NCBI GenBank assembly: GCA_027049035.1
Contig: JALTVI010000068.1
Coordinates: 62,001-126,000, forward strand
Direction of reading: 5' to 3'
DNA: 64,000 nucleotides
DNA from: Sulfurovum sp.
Lineage (GTDB): Bacteria > Campylobacterota > Campylobacteria > Campylobacterales > Sulfurovaceae
Shown here: piece after piece, positions 1 to 9,012 of the stretch
Layout: each line of letters starts with the position of its first letter
Numbering within the stretch: the first letter of the stretch is position 1
Translations under genes and position numbers: made by a program
Notes under the pieces: generated by a model
What the model was told of the DNA's origin: nothing
The model's input: the letters and a program-made list of their open reading frames with translations, nothing else
Database searches by the model: none

Positions 1-863
1 TCGATCAGCAGGAAGTTGTTCGCTTTTGGATTGAGCACCGTTGCTAACCCTAAGGGAATATTGTCGTAAACGCCACCATCAATGAAGTAGCTTTCACGTA
101 CCCTGCCTTTGTAGGTATACCGCAGTTTGACCTGTTCGAACGCGCCGGGAAAGGCGGAAGAAGCAAAGAGGACATTGACAATCCTGGTATAGTCCTTTTC
201 GATACCAGGGATGGAGAGGTAAAAGAGGGTACTCTTTTCCGGCATTGTTTTGTTTCGTATAGTTACTTTGCCTTGGTGTACAGTGAAATCGAAAGGTACC
301 GAAAAGTTCTGATTTTTGATAGGGATGTTCTCATAGGTTTCGACAATGGGTGTGACCTTGGTAACGGTGAAGCCCATAGGGACGCTGCACTCCTCCTTGA
401 AGACAGGTTTTCCCAAATGGGCCATAATCTTGTCAGCCTTTTTCCTCAGCGCCTTGCGGCTGAAAAGTGTGCTCTTGTTGTGAGGGTCGCTGCCTTTGAT
501 GATGAGGTCCTCAAGTCCAAGATTGACCCAGGTTTCAAAAAAGAGGTTGTCTTCGACACTGTTCTGGTAGCTGTTGGTGGGTTTCTGGCACCAGTAGGTG
601 GCTATCAGTAGTGCATTGATGGAGCCTGCCGAAGCACCTGCAACAGAGCGGAGATTGGGTTTTATGTGCCATTTGGGTGAAGTGTTGAGGGTGTTGAGCA
701 TCTTGATCATCGCCCAGTTGTAACCCGATTCATAGGCACCAAGGCTTACGCCGCCGCTGATGACCGTGGCAAAATCGACACTTCTTGGTTGGGGTTGCGT
801 TGCGTTAAGAGAGATAAGAGAGAGTGACAGGAAAAACAGTGACCTTGAAAAAAACGTTTTCAT
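1..863 (-). CDS. Patatin-like phospholipase, secreted (3' end outside window)
   Basis: The reading frame begins at an ATG (861-863) and stays open to the window edge, giving the first 287 residues. It starts with a hydrophobic signal peptide (about residues 1-22). An oxyanion-hole glycine stretch GGVSLG follows near residue 37, then the serine-hydrolase elbow GASAG with Ser78, and the Asp of the catalytic dyad in DGG near residue 262. These are the hallmarks of patatin-family lipid acyl hydrolases (Ser-Asp dyad). The signal peptide places it in the periplasm or outer membrane, so phospholipid or lipid A turnover is a reasonable guess. The substrate cannot be read from sequence. It lies just downstream of aspC on the same strand. 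Confidence 0.85.
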   Translation of the reverse strand, partial: MKTFFSRSLFFLSLSLISLNATQPQPRSVDFATVISGGVSLGAYESGYNWAMIKMLNTLNTSPKWHIKPNLRSVAGASAGSINALLIATYWCQKPTNSYQNSVEDNLFFETWVNLGLEDLIIKGSDPHNKSTLFSRKALRKKADKIMAHLGKPVFKEECSVPMGFTVTKVTPIVETYENIPIKNQNFSVPFDFTVHQGKVTIRNKTMPEKSTLFYLSIPGIEKDYTRIVNVLFASSAFPGAFEQVKLRYTYKGRVRESYFIDGGVYDNIPLGLATVLNPKANNFLLI

Positions 864-887
864 AGTGGGAGGGAAGAGAAGAGGGGC

Positions 888-2063
888 TTACGCCTCCTTT
901 CTCTTCTTCACGAACTTTTCGATACGTCTGATACCCTCACGGATGGTCGTGATATCGGTGGCGAACGAGAAGCGGAAGTAGCCTTCGCTTCCAAAGCCGA
1001 TACCAGGAACCACCGCCACGCCTGTTTCCTGCAGCAGCTCCTTGCAGAACGCGATGGAGTCGCTGGAGATATCCTTTGTATTGACAAAGAGGTAGAACGC
1101 ACCCTGCGGCGCAACCACGGAGAGACCATCGATGTCGTTGAAGAGTTTGACCGCCTCAACTGCACGCGCCTCGAACGCCTGACGCATCGTCTCTATCTCA
1201 TCGTCCACTTCGCCAAGCAATGCCGGGATGGCCGCTTTTTGGGTAATGGAGTTGATGTTGGAGGTACTCTGGCTCTGAAGCTTGTTCATCGCCGCAATGA
1301 GCTCCTTGTTCGGGGTGGCAAGATAGCCAAAACGCCATCCGGTCATCGCGACCGATTTGCTGAGCCCGTTGATAGTGACGGTACGCCGGTACATATCCTC
1401 ACTGATGCTTGCCGCAGCGGTAAAGTCAACACCGTAGACAAGCTTTTCATACATTTCGTCGCTGGCGACCAGAATGTCGGTGCCCTCAAGCACCTTCGCG
1501 ATCGCTTCAAGCTCCTCTTTGGTGTAGACCGAACCTGTGGGGTTCGACGGTGAGGTGAGAATGAGCATCTTTGTCTTTGGTGTGATGGCCGCTTCAAGCT
1601 GGTCGGCGGTGATCTTGAACTTGGTCATATCGTTAGTTTCGATAATGACGGGTTTCCCGGCGGCATACTTGACCAGTTCGGGGTAAGTGACCCAGTAGGG
1701 TGCCGGGATGATCACTTCATCACCGGGATTGATGGTCGCCTGAAAGAGGTTGAAGAGCGACTGCTTCGCACCGTTGCTGACAATGATGTCCGAGGGCGCG
1801 TACTCAAGGTTGTTGTCTCTTTTGAGTTTGGTAGCCACCGCTTCGAGCAGTTCGGGGATGCCCGGTACGGCTGTGTACTGGGTAAAGCCTTCGTTGATCG
1901 CCTTGATGGCCTCCTCTTTGATGCGCTGCGGCGTACCGAAGTCGGGTTCGCCTGCGGAGAATGAGAGGATGTCCTTGCCTTCTGCTTTGAGCTCACGCGC
2001 GAGTGAAGAGATGGCGATGGTCAAGGAGGGTGAGAGTGTCTGTATGCGGTCTGAAAGAAGCAT
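888..2063 (-). CDS. aspC: Aspartate aminotransferase (class I PLP enzyme)
   Basis: A 391-residue fold-type I aminotransferase that interconverts aspartate/2-oxoglutarate and oxaloacetate/glutamate. Visible landmarks are SPSNPTG (171-177), the DEMY region near 202, and the PLP-binding lysine in GLSKSVAMTGWR (Lys236). The C-terminus FRFSFA contains the substrate-carboxylate arginine. The frame is open 61 codons further upstream, but the ATG at 2061-2063 has AAGGGA seven bases before it and starts the conserved part of the protein, so it was chosen. A -10 box (TATAAT) lies 29 bases upstream. In Campylobacterota this enzyme often covers several amino-acid transaminations, so exact specificity is inferred. 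Confidence 0.93.
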   Translation of the reverse strand: MLLSDRIQTLSPSLTIAISSLARELKAEGKDILSFSAGEPDFGTPQRIKEEAIKAINEGFTQYTAVPGIPELLEAVATKLKRDNNLEYAPSDIIVSNGAKQSLFNLFQATINPGDEVIIPAPYWVTYPELVKYAAGKPVIIETNDMTKFKITADQLEAAITPKTKMLILTSPSNPTGSVYTKEELEAIAKVLEGTDILVASDEMYEKLVYGVDFTAAASISEDMYRRTVTINGLSKSVAMTGWRFGYLATPNKELIAAMNKLQSQSTSNINSITQKAAIPALLGEVDDEIETMRQAFEARAVEAVKLFNDIDGLSVVAPQGAFYLFVNTKDISSDSIAFCKELLQETGVAVVPGIGFGSEGYFRFSFATDITTIREGIRRIEKFVKKRKEA

Positions 2064-2091
2064 AAATATCCCTTTGTCTAAAATAATGAAA

Positions 2092-2097
2092 ATTATA
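2092..2097 (-). promoter_or_regulatory. -10 box of aspC
   Basis: TATAAT on the minus strand, 29 bases before the aspC ATG. There is no convincing -35 hexamer, as usual for sigma-70 promoters in this phylum. Confidence 0.5.
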
Positions 2098-2213
2098 ACC
2101 AAAAGTGCTTGACAGGCGACTAAAAACGGGAATGCAGGGCATTGTGAAGAGGAGTGTGTATCATATACACACGCGCTTAGCGAATTGAAATAGCTGAATA
2201 ATGAATGGCAAAA

Positions 2214-2297
2214 GGTTTCACGCGAAGGCGACAAAGGTGCACTCAACCCGCAGGGCGGCTCTGCTGTTTGCGCCTGCCAGAGCTATCGCGTGAAACC
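2214..2297. repeat. 84-bp structured inverted-repeat element between cysE and aspC
   Basis: Perfect 12-bp terminal arms GGTTTCACGCGA (2214-2225) and its complement (2286-2297). They are followed inward by a second pair, AGGCG/CGCCT (2226-2230 and 2271-2275), which extends through CAAA/TTTG with one bulged A. The 60-base interior is GC-rich. It has no T-run, so it is not a textbook terminator, though it sits where the speA-cysE transcript should end. The arms resemble a GCGAAGGCG-type palindromic repeat seen in many genomes, but that is recollection and untested. Confidence 0.6.
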
Positions 2298-2315
2298 GAT
2301 GGTTTATCAGAAGTT

Positions 2316-3017
2316 TCAATCCATAGAGTGGATGAAGTTGTCGTAGAGCTCTTCGAGGGTATGGTCTTTCTCTTTGATCTTCTCTTTTTTCTTGTTTGGC
2401 AGCGCCTCTTCGAGCACTTCGATACGGCGCAGGAGGTATTCGAAGAGCTCTTTGTTGACATCGGGGATCTTGTCGTGGCTGAGCGGGTTCTTGTCGTAGC
2501 CGCGTTTGAGGACACGCGCGGGGATGCCGATGGCGGTGGAGTCAGGCGGTACGTCCTTGACCACCACGGAGTTGGCACCCACTTTGGAGTTATCGCCGAT
2601 GGTGATGTTGCCAAGGACTTTCGAGCCCGCACCGATGACGACATTGTTGCCTACTGTGGGGTGACGCTTGCCCTTGTTGGTACTTACCCCGCCAAGGGTT
2701 ACCTGCTGGTAGATGATGACATCATCACCGATGACAGCCGTCTCACCGATGACCACCCCTACACCGTGGTCAATGAAGACACGCCGTCCGAACTTGGCGG
2801 CGGGATGGATGTCGATCATTGTCAGAAACATCCCCAGTGCAGAGATGAGCCTGGGGAGGAAGCGAAGCCCCTTGTTGTAGAACCAGTGGGCGATACGGTG
2901 GAAGAAAAGTGCCCAGAGCCCGGGGTAGTTGAAAAAGAGTTCGAATGTGGAGTGGAGTGCCGGGTCGTTGCGTTTGACATTGGCAAAATCTTCCCGAATC
3001 AGCTGGAACAGGTTCAC
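2316..3017 (-). CDS. cysE: Serine O-acetyltransferase
   Basis: CysE transfers acetyl from acetyl-CoA to L-serine, giving O-acetylserine for cysteine synthesis. The 233-residue protein has the short form of the family: an alpha-helical N-terminus, then a left-handed beta-helix of hexapeptide repeats (about 70-170) containing [19 protein letters not shown] and [13 protein letters not shown]. The start is GTG (3015-3017), with AAGGAG eight bases upstream. Its first bases overlap the speA stop codon (GTGA), so the two are translationally coupled. The C-terminal 45 residues are charged and do not show a clear CysK-binding terminal isoleucine. Catalytic His residues lie in the IDHGVG and HPTVG segments. 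Confidence 0.93.
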   Translation of the reverse strand: MNLFQLIREDFANVKRNDPALHSTFELFFNYPGLWALFFHRIAHWFYNKGLRFLPRLISALGMFLTMIDIHPAAKFGRRVFIDHGVGVVIGETAVIGDDVIIYQQVTLGGVSTNKGKRHPTVGNNVVIGAGSKVLGNITIGDNSKVGANSVVVKDVPPDSTAIGIPARVLKRGYDKNPLSHDKIPDVNKELFEYLLRRIEVLEEALPNKKKEKIKEKDHTLEELYDNFIHSMD

Positions 3018-4894
3018 GCTTTCTCTCCTTGTGTGCTTTCACTGATGGCTTGAATGGTCTTAAGATAGCTGTTTTCACTTAAATAGAGATAAATCTTTCC
3101 AAGCAGTTCTCGCTTCTCATCGGGTGTGATGAGTGTAGACTCTTCAATGCGGTACTTGAGCGCCTTGTCGATGATGCCGGTGTCGTAGTCGAGGTCTTCA
3201 AGCACATCCATCAGGTTCTGCGCTTCGATGAGGTGTTCGATGCGGTGTTTCCCCTCCTCATCGAAAGTGATGACCGCTTCGGTGGGGTGGGTGAAGAGGT
3301 TGTGCTTCATCCCCAGCACCTCCTGGTAGGCGCCGGTGAGGAAGAAGCCGAGGAAGTACTCCTCTTTGCTCAAATCGATGTCGTGCAGATAGAGCGGAAA
3401 GTTTCGGTCAAACCCTATCTCGCCGTCACTGTCGCAGGTGATGTCCCAGATGCTTGCAGGATTTGTCGGCTTGTCAGTGAGATGGCTAAGCGGCATCACC
3501 GGAAAGTGCTGCCCCAGCCCCCAGAAGTCCGGCAGCGACTGGAATGCCGAAAAGTTGACAAGGTAGCGCTCTTGAATGCGGTCCTGAAGCTTTTTAAGCT
3601 CGTCGGTCCCTTCGCTTCGCAGCAAAAAGATCGCCTTTTTGATGATGAGGTTGACCAGAATTTCGGTATTGGAGCGGTCCTCCAGGTCGATGTAGCCCAG
3701 ATCGAAGAGCGTCAGCAGGCTCTCCATGTGGTCGAGCGCATCGTGAAGGTACTCACGCGCGTTGGTGCGTTTGATGGTGTTGAAGAGGTCGAAGAGCTCC
3801 TGAATGAGCGGCGGATTCTTCTCTTTGGGGCGCAGACACTTCTCGTTGTACTCCTGCGAGAAGAGTTCGAGCACCGGGGCGACCAGTACCGAGTGTGCCG
3901 CAGCGATGTAGCGGCCCGATTCGGTGAAGATATCGGGTTCGTCAACCCCTTTGCTCTTTGCGATCTCCTGCATCAGGTAGACCACGTCGTTGGCAAATTC
4001 GCTTAACGAGTAGTTGCGCTCCTGAGACGCGGCATGCTGGGAGTACTCTACAGCCAGACCGCCGCCGATGTTGATGGCACTCAGCGCCGTCGCACCGCGC
4101 CGCTTGAGATCGGCATAGATGTTGCCGGCTTCTCTGAGCGCCTTTTTCAACGGCGCGATATCGCCCATCTGCGAGCCGATATGAAAATGGACCATCCAGA
4201 GGTTCTCCAGCAGCGTATGCTCCTTGAGTATCTCATAGGCTTCGAGCAGCTCCGTGGAGGTGAGGCCGAACTTGGAGGAGTAGCCGCCGCTCTTTGCCCA
4301 GATACCGATACCTGAACTGTGCAGACGGATGCGCACACCGATTTTCGGAGCGATGGGTGAGGCGCTTTTATGATTGAACTCCTCATGGACCTGAATGATG
4401 GTCTTGAGCTCCCCGATCCCTTCGATGGTGACGGTGATGTTGTGGCCCATCTTGGCGGCGATGAAGCAGAGTGCGATCATCTCCTTGTCCTTGAAGCCAT
4501 TTACGGTAATGGGTGCGCCCAAAGGCGTTTTGGTCATTGCGATGATCAGTTCGGCCTTGCTTCCTGCCTCCAGTCCGTAGTCATACTCTTTGGAGACCTC
4601 CATAAGCGCATTGACAAAGTTGGGGTACTGGTTGACCTTCAGCGGGAATACGGCGTGAAAGTTTCCTTTGTAGCCAAACTCCTTTTTGGCTTTGTCAAAT
4701 GTCTTGAAGAGGGTGGAGATCTGCTTTTCAATCAGGTGTGGGAAACGCAGCAGCAGCGGCCCTTTGTAGCCCTTTTCGCGAATCTCCTGCGTGATTGAGA
4801 GCAGGGCGGGTTTGGATGCATAGTTGATATTGACCGTATCTCCGTCGATGATGAAGTTGTCATCGCCCCAGATGTTCAAACCGAAGTTTTTCAT
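3014..4894 (-). CDS. speA: Biosynthetic arginine decarboxylase
   Basis: A PLP enzyme converting arginine to agmatine, the entry to putrescine and spermidine. The 626 residues match the usual length of the SpeA family. The PLP-lysine region [13 protein letters not shown] lies near residue 94, the glycine-rich phosphate loop [11 protein letters not shown] in the middle, and the C-terminal barrel with ITCDSDGEI further on. The frame continues 120 codons upstream, but that extension runs through the promoter region and the divergent mlaE start, so the ATG at 4892-4894 is preferred. It is divergent from the Mla operon and shares a 75-base gap with it. cysE follows with a 4-base overlap. Confidence 0.93.
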   Translation of the reverse strand: MKNFGLNIWGDDNFIIDGDTVNINYASKPALLSITQEIREKGYKGPLLLRFPHLIEKQISTLFKTFDKAKKEFGYKGNFHAVFPLKVNQYPNFVNALMEVSKEYDYGLEAGSKAELIIAMTKTPLGAPITVNGFKDKEMIALCFIAAKMGHNITVTIEGIGELKTIIQVHEEFNHKSASPIAPKIGVRIRLHSSGIGIWAKSGGYSSKFGLTSTELLEAYEILKEHTLLENLWMVHFHIGSQMGDIAPLKKALREAGNIYADLKRRGATALSAINIGGGLAVEYSQHAASQERNYSLSEFANDVVYLMQEIAKSKGVDEPDIFTESGRYIAAAHSVLVAPVLELFSQEYNEKCLRPKEKNPPLIQELFDLFNTIKRTNAREYLHDALDHMESLLTLFDLGYIDLEDRSNTEILVNLIIKKAIFLLRSEGTDELKKLQDRIQERYLVNFSAFQSLPDFWGLGQHFPVMPLSHLTDKPTNPASIWDITCDSDGEIGFDRNFPLYLHDIDLSKEEYFLGFFLTGAYQEVLGMKHNLFTHPTEAVITFDEEGKHRIEHLIEAQNLMDVLEDLDYDTGIIDKALKYRIEESTLITPDEKRELLGKIYLYLSENSYLKTIQAISESTQGEKA

Positions 4895-4957
4895 ACCCTC
4901 TGCCTCGCTTGTTTGGATAAATTGGAAGATTATATCAAAACTTAATCCAAACTTACC

Positions 4958-4963
4958 TATAAT
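4958..4963 (+). promoter_or_regulatory. -10 box of the Mla operon, immediately before the start codon
   Basis: TATAAT ends only six bases before the mlaE ATG. Initiation at the usual distance would begin the mRNA at or next to the A of ATG, and no Shine-Dalgarno sequence is present. This suggests a leaderless transcript. Confidence 0.5.
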
Positions 4964-4969
4964 TAAACA

Positions 4970-6076
4970 ATGAAGAGGGAATTTATTGCGTGGAAACAGG
5001 ATCGGGACCGTCTTGAGGTAGCACTGTACGGAGAGTGGACATTGCGTTCTGTTCCCCAGATTGAAACGCTGATACAGAGACTTCCACAGGCTAAAAGTAT
5101 ACAGGTGGACGTTTCCGGTCTTACAGATTTCGACAGTGCCGGTATTTTGCTTTTGAATGAATATATCGAGCAGGCACAAAGCCGTGGTGCCGACATCAAA
5201 GTACGCAACTATACCGATGCGCAGCTGGAGCTCTACCAAATGCTCAAAGAGCATATGGTCGAAGAGATCGTACCGCGAAAACAGGGTTTCCTTGAAGAGC
5301 TTGGCAAGGCGACGGTACAGCTGATCAGCGATACGAAAGATTTCATCACCTTTTTAGGCCACGTGGTTCTCTCTTTCTTCTACGGCATTGCCCATCCCAA
5401 AGTGATTCGTTACAAAGAGACGGTCTACCACATCTACCAGTCGGGTTTCAATGCACTGGTGATCATCGGGATGACCGCCTTTCTGGTAGGGATGGTTATC
5501 GCCTATCAGGGGGCGGTACAGCTGGCGAAGTTTGGAGCGGATATCTTCATCGTCGATACGGTGGGTATCTCCATCGTGCGTGAACTTGGTCCGATGATCA
5601 CCGCCATCGTCATTGCCGGGCGCAGCGGTTCGGCCTATACGGCGGAGATCGGTGCGATGAAGATCACCGAGGAGATCGCCGCGATGCGTACGATGGGCTT
5701 CGATCCGTATAACTTTCTGGTGCTGCCGCGCATCTTCGCGCTGATGATCGCGCTGCCGCTGCTGATCTTCTTTTCGGACATTGTAGGTATCTTTGGCGGG
5801 ATGGTCGCCTCCAAAATGGTGGTGGGCATCTCCTTTGACCAGTTCATCAACCGTCTGCAGGAGGTGCTGGAGGTCAAGCACTACATTCTGGGGATGATCA
5901 AAGGGCCGGTCTTTGCCTTTATCATTGCAGCCATCGGCTGTTTTCGCGGTTTTGAAGTCTCCGACAATACCGAGAGCATCGGACTGCAGACGACGGCATC
6001 GGTCGTCAACGCCATCTTCCTTGTCATCGCCTTCGATGCGCTCTTTTCGGTCATCTATACGGAGTTTGGGCTGTGA
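4970..6076 (+). CDS. mlaE: MlaE-type lipid ABC permease with N-terminal STAS domain
   Basis: Inner-membrane permease of an Mla/MCE phospholipid transporter. Residues 1-100 form a STAS domain, including VDVSGLTDFDSAG; in E. coli this is the separate protein MlaB. Residues 120-368 are the MlaE permease with five or six membrane spans and the family signature VRELGPMITAIVIAGRSGSAYTAEIG... around residue 205. The fusion is a single uninterrupted frame, and 368 residues fits STAS plus MlaE. It heads a four-gene operon with mlaF, mlaD and a lipoprotein; its stop overlaps the mlaF start. No ribosome-binding site precedes the ATG (see promoter). Confidence 0.9.
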   Translation: MKREFIAWKQDRDRLEVALYGEWTLRSVPQIETLIQRLPQAKSIQVDVSGLTDFDSAGILLLNEYIEQAQSRGADIKVRNYTDAQLELYQMLKEHMVEEIVPRKQGFLEELGKATVQLISDTKDFITFLGHVVLSFFYGIAHPKVIRYKETVYHIYQSGFNALVIIGMTAFLVGMVIAYQGAVQLAKFGADIFIVDTVGISIVRELGPMITAIVIAGRSGSAYTAEIGAMKITEEIAAMRTMGFDPYNFLVLPRIFALMIALPLLIFFSDIVGIFGGMVASKMVVGISFDQFINRLQEVLEVKHYILGMIKGPVFAFIIAAIGCFRGFEVSDNTESIGLQTTASVVNAIFLVIAFDALFSVIYTEFGL

Positions 6077-6861
6077 AAAAGGTTATCGAGGCAAGCGACA
6101 TTGTCACGCGCTTTGGGGAACGCACCATTCACGACGGTGTATCGCTCAGTGTGAACGAAAACGAAATTTTCGCCATTTTGGGAGAGAGCGGGTCGGGGAA
6201 ATCGGTACTGATGAAAGAGATGATCATGCTCCTGCGTCCCAATGCGGGGAAGATAGTCGTGCTTGGCCGCGATCTGAATACCATTGGCTTTCAGGAGGCG
6301 CAGCAGCTGCGCAGGGAGTGGGGCGTGCTCTTTCAGTTCGGTGCGCTCTTCTCCTCTTTGACGATTGCCGAGAATATCGAAGTGCAGCTAAAGGAGTACA
6401 CCAAACTCAGCAAACGGATGCGCGACAAGCTGGTACGCTCCAAGATCGCGCTGGTAGGGCTGGATGCCCATGTAGGCTCTCTCTATCCAAGTGAGCTTAG
6501 CGGCGGAATGATCAAGCGTGCCGCGCTTGCCCGTGCACTGGCGATGGAGCCCAAACTCCTCTTTCTGGATGAACCCACATCAGGGCTCGATCCGGTAGGT
6601 GCGAGGAATTTTGATAAACTTATTGTAGAATTACGAGAGATGTTGGGCATTACCGTCGTGATGATCACGCACGATCTGGATAGTATTTTCAATATTGTCG
6701 ACCGTATGGCGGTACTTGCAGATAAACACGTTGTAGCTGAGGGTACACTTGAAGAGGTGCTTGCTTCCACACATCCGTTCGTGGAAGCTTTTTTCAAGAA
6801 CGAGTACACCAAAGAGAAGTTCGCAGATAAACTGAAAGGGAGGGGCGTCGATGTACAGTAA
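6073..6861 (+). CDS. mlaF: MlaF-type ABC transporter ATPase
   Basis: Cytoplasmic ATPase powering the Mla lipid transporter. Walker A is GESGSGKS (about 40-47), the Q-loop is in LFQFGALFSS, the signature is LSGGMIKR and Walker B is LLFLDEPTSGLDP. The LSGGM variant and the QFGALF Q-loop are characteristic of MlaF rather than of general importers. The start is GTG, sharing GTGA with the mlaE stop. The end overlaps mlaD by 11 bases, so all three subunits are probably coupled in translation. Confidence 0.93.
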   Translation: MKKVIEASDIVTRFGERTIHDGVSLSVNENEIFAILGESGSGKSVLMKEMIMLLRPNAGKIVVLGRDLNTIGFQEAQQLRREWGVLFQFGALFSSLTIAENIEVQLKEYTKLSKRMRDKLVRSKIALVGLDAHVGSLYPSELSGGMIKRAALARALAMEPKLLFLDEPTSGLDPVGARNFDKLIVELREMLGITVVMITHDLDSIFNIVDRMAVLADKHVVAEGTLEEVLASTHPFVEAFFKNEYTKEKFADKLKGRGVDVQ

Positions 6862-7762
6862 GGTAAACTATACGATCGTGGGCCTCTTCGTGCTGCTTTT
6901 TGGCATTGGCGTTGTGCTTTTCTTCTTCTGGCTTGCTAAGTACGGTCTTTCACAGAAGTACGATCTGTACAAAACCTACTTTACCGAATCGGTCGCGGGG
7001 CTCTCTAAGGACTCCGTTGTGCGTCTGCGGGGTGTAGATATCGGGCGGGTCAAAGAGATACGTATCGACCCAAACAACATTCAACGTGTGGAAGTACTGC
7101 TGAATATCAAACACGGTATACCCATCAAGGAAGATATGATCGCCCACACTTCCATGCTCGGGGTGACCGGGCTCCTTTCCATCGAGATCGAGGGGGGAAG
7201 CAACAGTGCCAGAACGCTCAAACCTTCAAAAGACAATATCCCGGTCATCAAGTCCTCCTCATCGTGGCTGAACCAGACCAAGAAAGATATCGGTACCCTT
7301 GCAGACCAGCTTGCCCACCTTGTCGTACAGACGGACAAACTGCTCAGCGACGAGAACATAGAGCATTTCAACGGGATTTTGAAAAATACAGAGCTGATGA
7401 CAGCCAAAGGCAGCGTACTGCTGGATGATATCAACCAGACTGTTGCAGAGTACCGGGTATCGATGAAGCAGCTAAAAGAGGATATCGATCTGATTGCCAC
7501 AACATTTGACAAGGTCGGAAATGCCACAGTGCCTGCGGTCAAAAAGTTTATGCAGACGACACGCAATTTCAATCGGGTCACACTGAAAGTCGAACGCAGT
7601 CTTGACAGGGGAGACTATAACCTCAAAAAGATACTTGAGCCAATGCTTGTGGATATCGAAATCTTATCCAATCAGGTCAATGCGCTGGCACAGGAGCTTA
7701 AAGAGAGTCCAAGCGACATTCTTTTCAAATCACGCAGGTCGCGGCCTGGACCGGGGGAGTAG
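6851..7762 (+). CDS. mlaD: MCE-domain lipid-binding protein
   Basis: Periplasmic, inner-membrane-anchored MCE protein that forms the lipid channel of the transporter. One N-terminal membrane helix (about 9-30) is followed by a single MlaD/MCE domain (about 38-120) with the pattern GLSKDSVVRLRGVDIGRV and TSMLGVTGLLSIEIEGG. A long alpha-helical, coiled-coil-prone tail follows (150-290). At 303 residues it is longer than E. coli MlaD (about 180), as is common for members with an extended helical tail that may reach across the periplasm. Only three bases separate it from the lipoprotein gene. Confidence 0.9.
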   Translation: MYSKVNYTIVGLFVLLFGIGVVLFFFWLAKYGLSQKYDLYKTYFTESVAGLSKDSVVRLRGVDIGRVKEIRIDPNNIQRVEVLLNIKHGIPIKEDMIAHTSMLGVTGLLSIEIEGGSNSARTLKPSKDNIPVIKSSSSWLNQTKKDIGTLADQLAHLVVQTDKLLSDENIEHFNGILKNTELMTAKGSVLLDDINQTVAEYRVSMKQLKEDIDLIATTFDKVGNATVPAVKKFMQTTRNFNRVTLKVERSLDRGDYNLKKILEPMLVDIEILSNQVNALAQELKESPSDILFKSRRSRPGPGE

Positions 7763-7765
7763 CAG

Positions 7766-8350
7766 ATGAGAAATCTATTGACGGTTGGTGTAATGGCAGC
7801 AGCCCTGCTATTTAGCGGATGTACAGGCAAAGGCAAGCCTGTTACCTACTACACACTTGAAGCGGGGCAGGTAGCACCGGTTGCACATTCTTCCTACAGA
7901 AACCGTGTACTGAAAGTCTCCTATCCGATGGCGGTAAAGGAGAAGATCACCGACAAGATGCACTTCTCCTACAGCTTCAGCGACAACGGCACCTATCAGA
8001 ACTCCCAGTGGTCGAACAACCTTGGAAAGCTGCTTGAGGGGGTGATCATTACCGCACTGGAGCAGAGCCGCATCTTCAAAGCGGTTCTGCCTTACGCCTC
8101 TACGGTCAATGCGGACTACCGTCTTGAACCGCTTATTTACGACTTCTCCCACCATGTCAGAGGTGATGCCTCCTACGCGGTCGTCTCCATTCAGTTCAGT
8201 CTTATCGATATCGACACCGGGAAGCTGCTCAAAACGAAGCGCTTCTCCTACCGTGAGCCGACACCGACTGTCGATGCCAACGGCTATGCCGAGGCGACCA
8301 ACAACATTATGACCCGTATGATGCGAGACCTTGTCAACTGGCTGAAGTAA
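7766..8350 (+). CDS. ABC-type transport auxiliary lipoprotein
   Basis: Lipoprotein with signal peptide and lipobox FSGC (Cys at about residue 19), 194 residues. The order of elements after the lipobox (YYTLEAG, a central YSFSDNGTYQNSQWSNNLGKLLE region, and SYAVVSIQFSLIDIDTGKLL) fits the ABC_trans_aux/PqiC-like family found at the end of MCE operons. It probably links the inner-membrane complex to the outer membrane. It is the last gene of the Mla operon, followed by a separate promoter for the beta-barrel gene. Confidence 0.82.
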   Translation: MRNLLTVGVMAAALLFSGCTGKGKPVTYYTLEAGQVAPVAHSSYRNRVLKVSYPMAVKEKITDKMHFSYSFSDNGTYQNSQWSNNLGKLLEGVIITALEQSRIFKAVLPYASTVNADYRLEPLIYDFSHHVRGDASYAVVSIQFSLIDIDTGKLLKTKRFSYREPTPTVDANGYAEATNNIMTRMMRDLVNWLK

Positions 8351-8361
8351 GCACGTTTTGG

Positions 8362-8367
8362 TATAAT
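8362..8367 (+). promoter_or_regulatory. -10 box of the small beta-barrel gene
   Basis: TATAAT preceded by TTTTGG, 30 bases before the ATG at 8398. A ribosome-binding site AAGGAAA is present, so this mRNA has a normal leader. Confidence 0.55.
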
Positions 8368-8397
8368 TCCAAATAAATAAAATCATAAGGAAACACA

Positions 8398-8985
8398 ATG
8401 AAAAAGATTCTGACCGGCACCATGCTCGCAACCATGCTCTTTACCGGACTGTATGCAGGCGGCGACATTGAAGCGGTAGATAGCGATGAGACGGAGATAA
8501 CAGAGAGCTCTCCATTCTATGTGGTCGTCAAAGGTATGATGATCTTTGGCGATACGGTCAATCACGAAGAAGCAGTGCTCGACGGAGACCAGGACTACGG
8601 TTTTGGCATCGACCTTGGCTACCGTCTTGGCAACGGTTTTGCCGTAGAATACGACTTCTCCTATTCAGGAAACAGTGTCACTGAGAAAAAGGTTGGAGAA
8701 GAGCCGGTCAATGTCAATGCAAAGTACTACACTTCGGCACTGGACCTGGTCTATACGTATGAACTGACTGAAGAGCTTGGTGTATTCGGAAAAGTAGGGT
8801 ATGAATACGAGTGGGAGAAGATCTCCGCACTCGACATCGACAGTACCGACCACGACTTCGTTTTCGGTGCAGGTTTCGAAGCGGCGATGGATGAAGATTT
8901 CAAGTTTGTTGCCGAATATGAGCATTCACTCATCGAAGGGCCGCGCGGCGACAGCCTCTTTGCAGGTATCATGTATACCTTTTAA
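8398..8985 (+). CDS. Small outer-membrane beta-barrel protein
   Basis: 195 residues with a clear signal peptide (cleavage near LYAG, about residue 20) and alternating amphipathic strands such as YGFGIDLGYRLGNGFAVEYDFSYSG and LGVFGKVGYEYEW. It ends in YTF, the aromatic C-terminus of outer-membrane barrels. Eight strands can be counted, so an OmpX/OmpA-barrel-like fold is likely. The mature N-terminus is very acidic. It has its own promoter and is followed by a hairpin before the convergent hisS. Function unknown. Confidence 0.8.
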   Translation: MKKILTGTMLATMLFTGLYAGGDIEAVDSDETEITESSPFYVVVKGMMIFGDTVNHEEAVLDGDQDYGFGIDLGYRLGNGFAVEYDFSYSGNSVTEKKVGEEPVNVNAKYYTSALDLVYTYELTEELGVFGKVGYEYEWEKISALDIDSTDHDFVFGAGFEAAMDEDFKFVAEYEHSLIEGPRGDSLFAGIMYTF

Positions 8986-8987
8986 GA

Positions 8988-9009
8988 TACGAAGCGGGTC
9001 CGCTTCGTA
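8988..9009. terminator. Hairpin between convergent genes (beta-barrel gene and hisS)
   Basis: Nine-base-pair perfect stem TACGAAGCG/CGCTTCGTA with a four-base loop, lying between the two stop codons. It lacks a T-run on either strand, so it is a possible but weak bidirectional terminator. Confidence 0.4.
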
Positions 9010-9012
9010 GCG

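Noticed and set aside
2064-2246. Upstream in-frame extension of aspC by 61 codons
   Set aside because: The extension is not conserved-looking, crosses the TATAAT promoter and the inverted-repeat element, and the internal ATG has a good ribosome-binding site.
2205-3053. Long plus-strand open frame opposite cysE
   Set aside because: Antisense shadow of cysE, with no domain and no ribosome-binding site.
4895-5254. 120-codon N-terminal extension of speA
   Set aside because: It runs antisense through the mlaE start and shared promoter region; the ATG at 4894 starts the conserved SpeA sequence.
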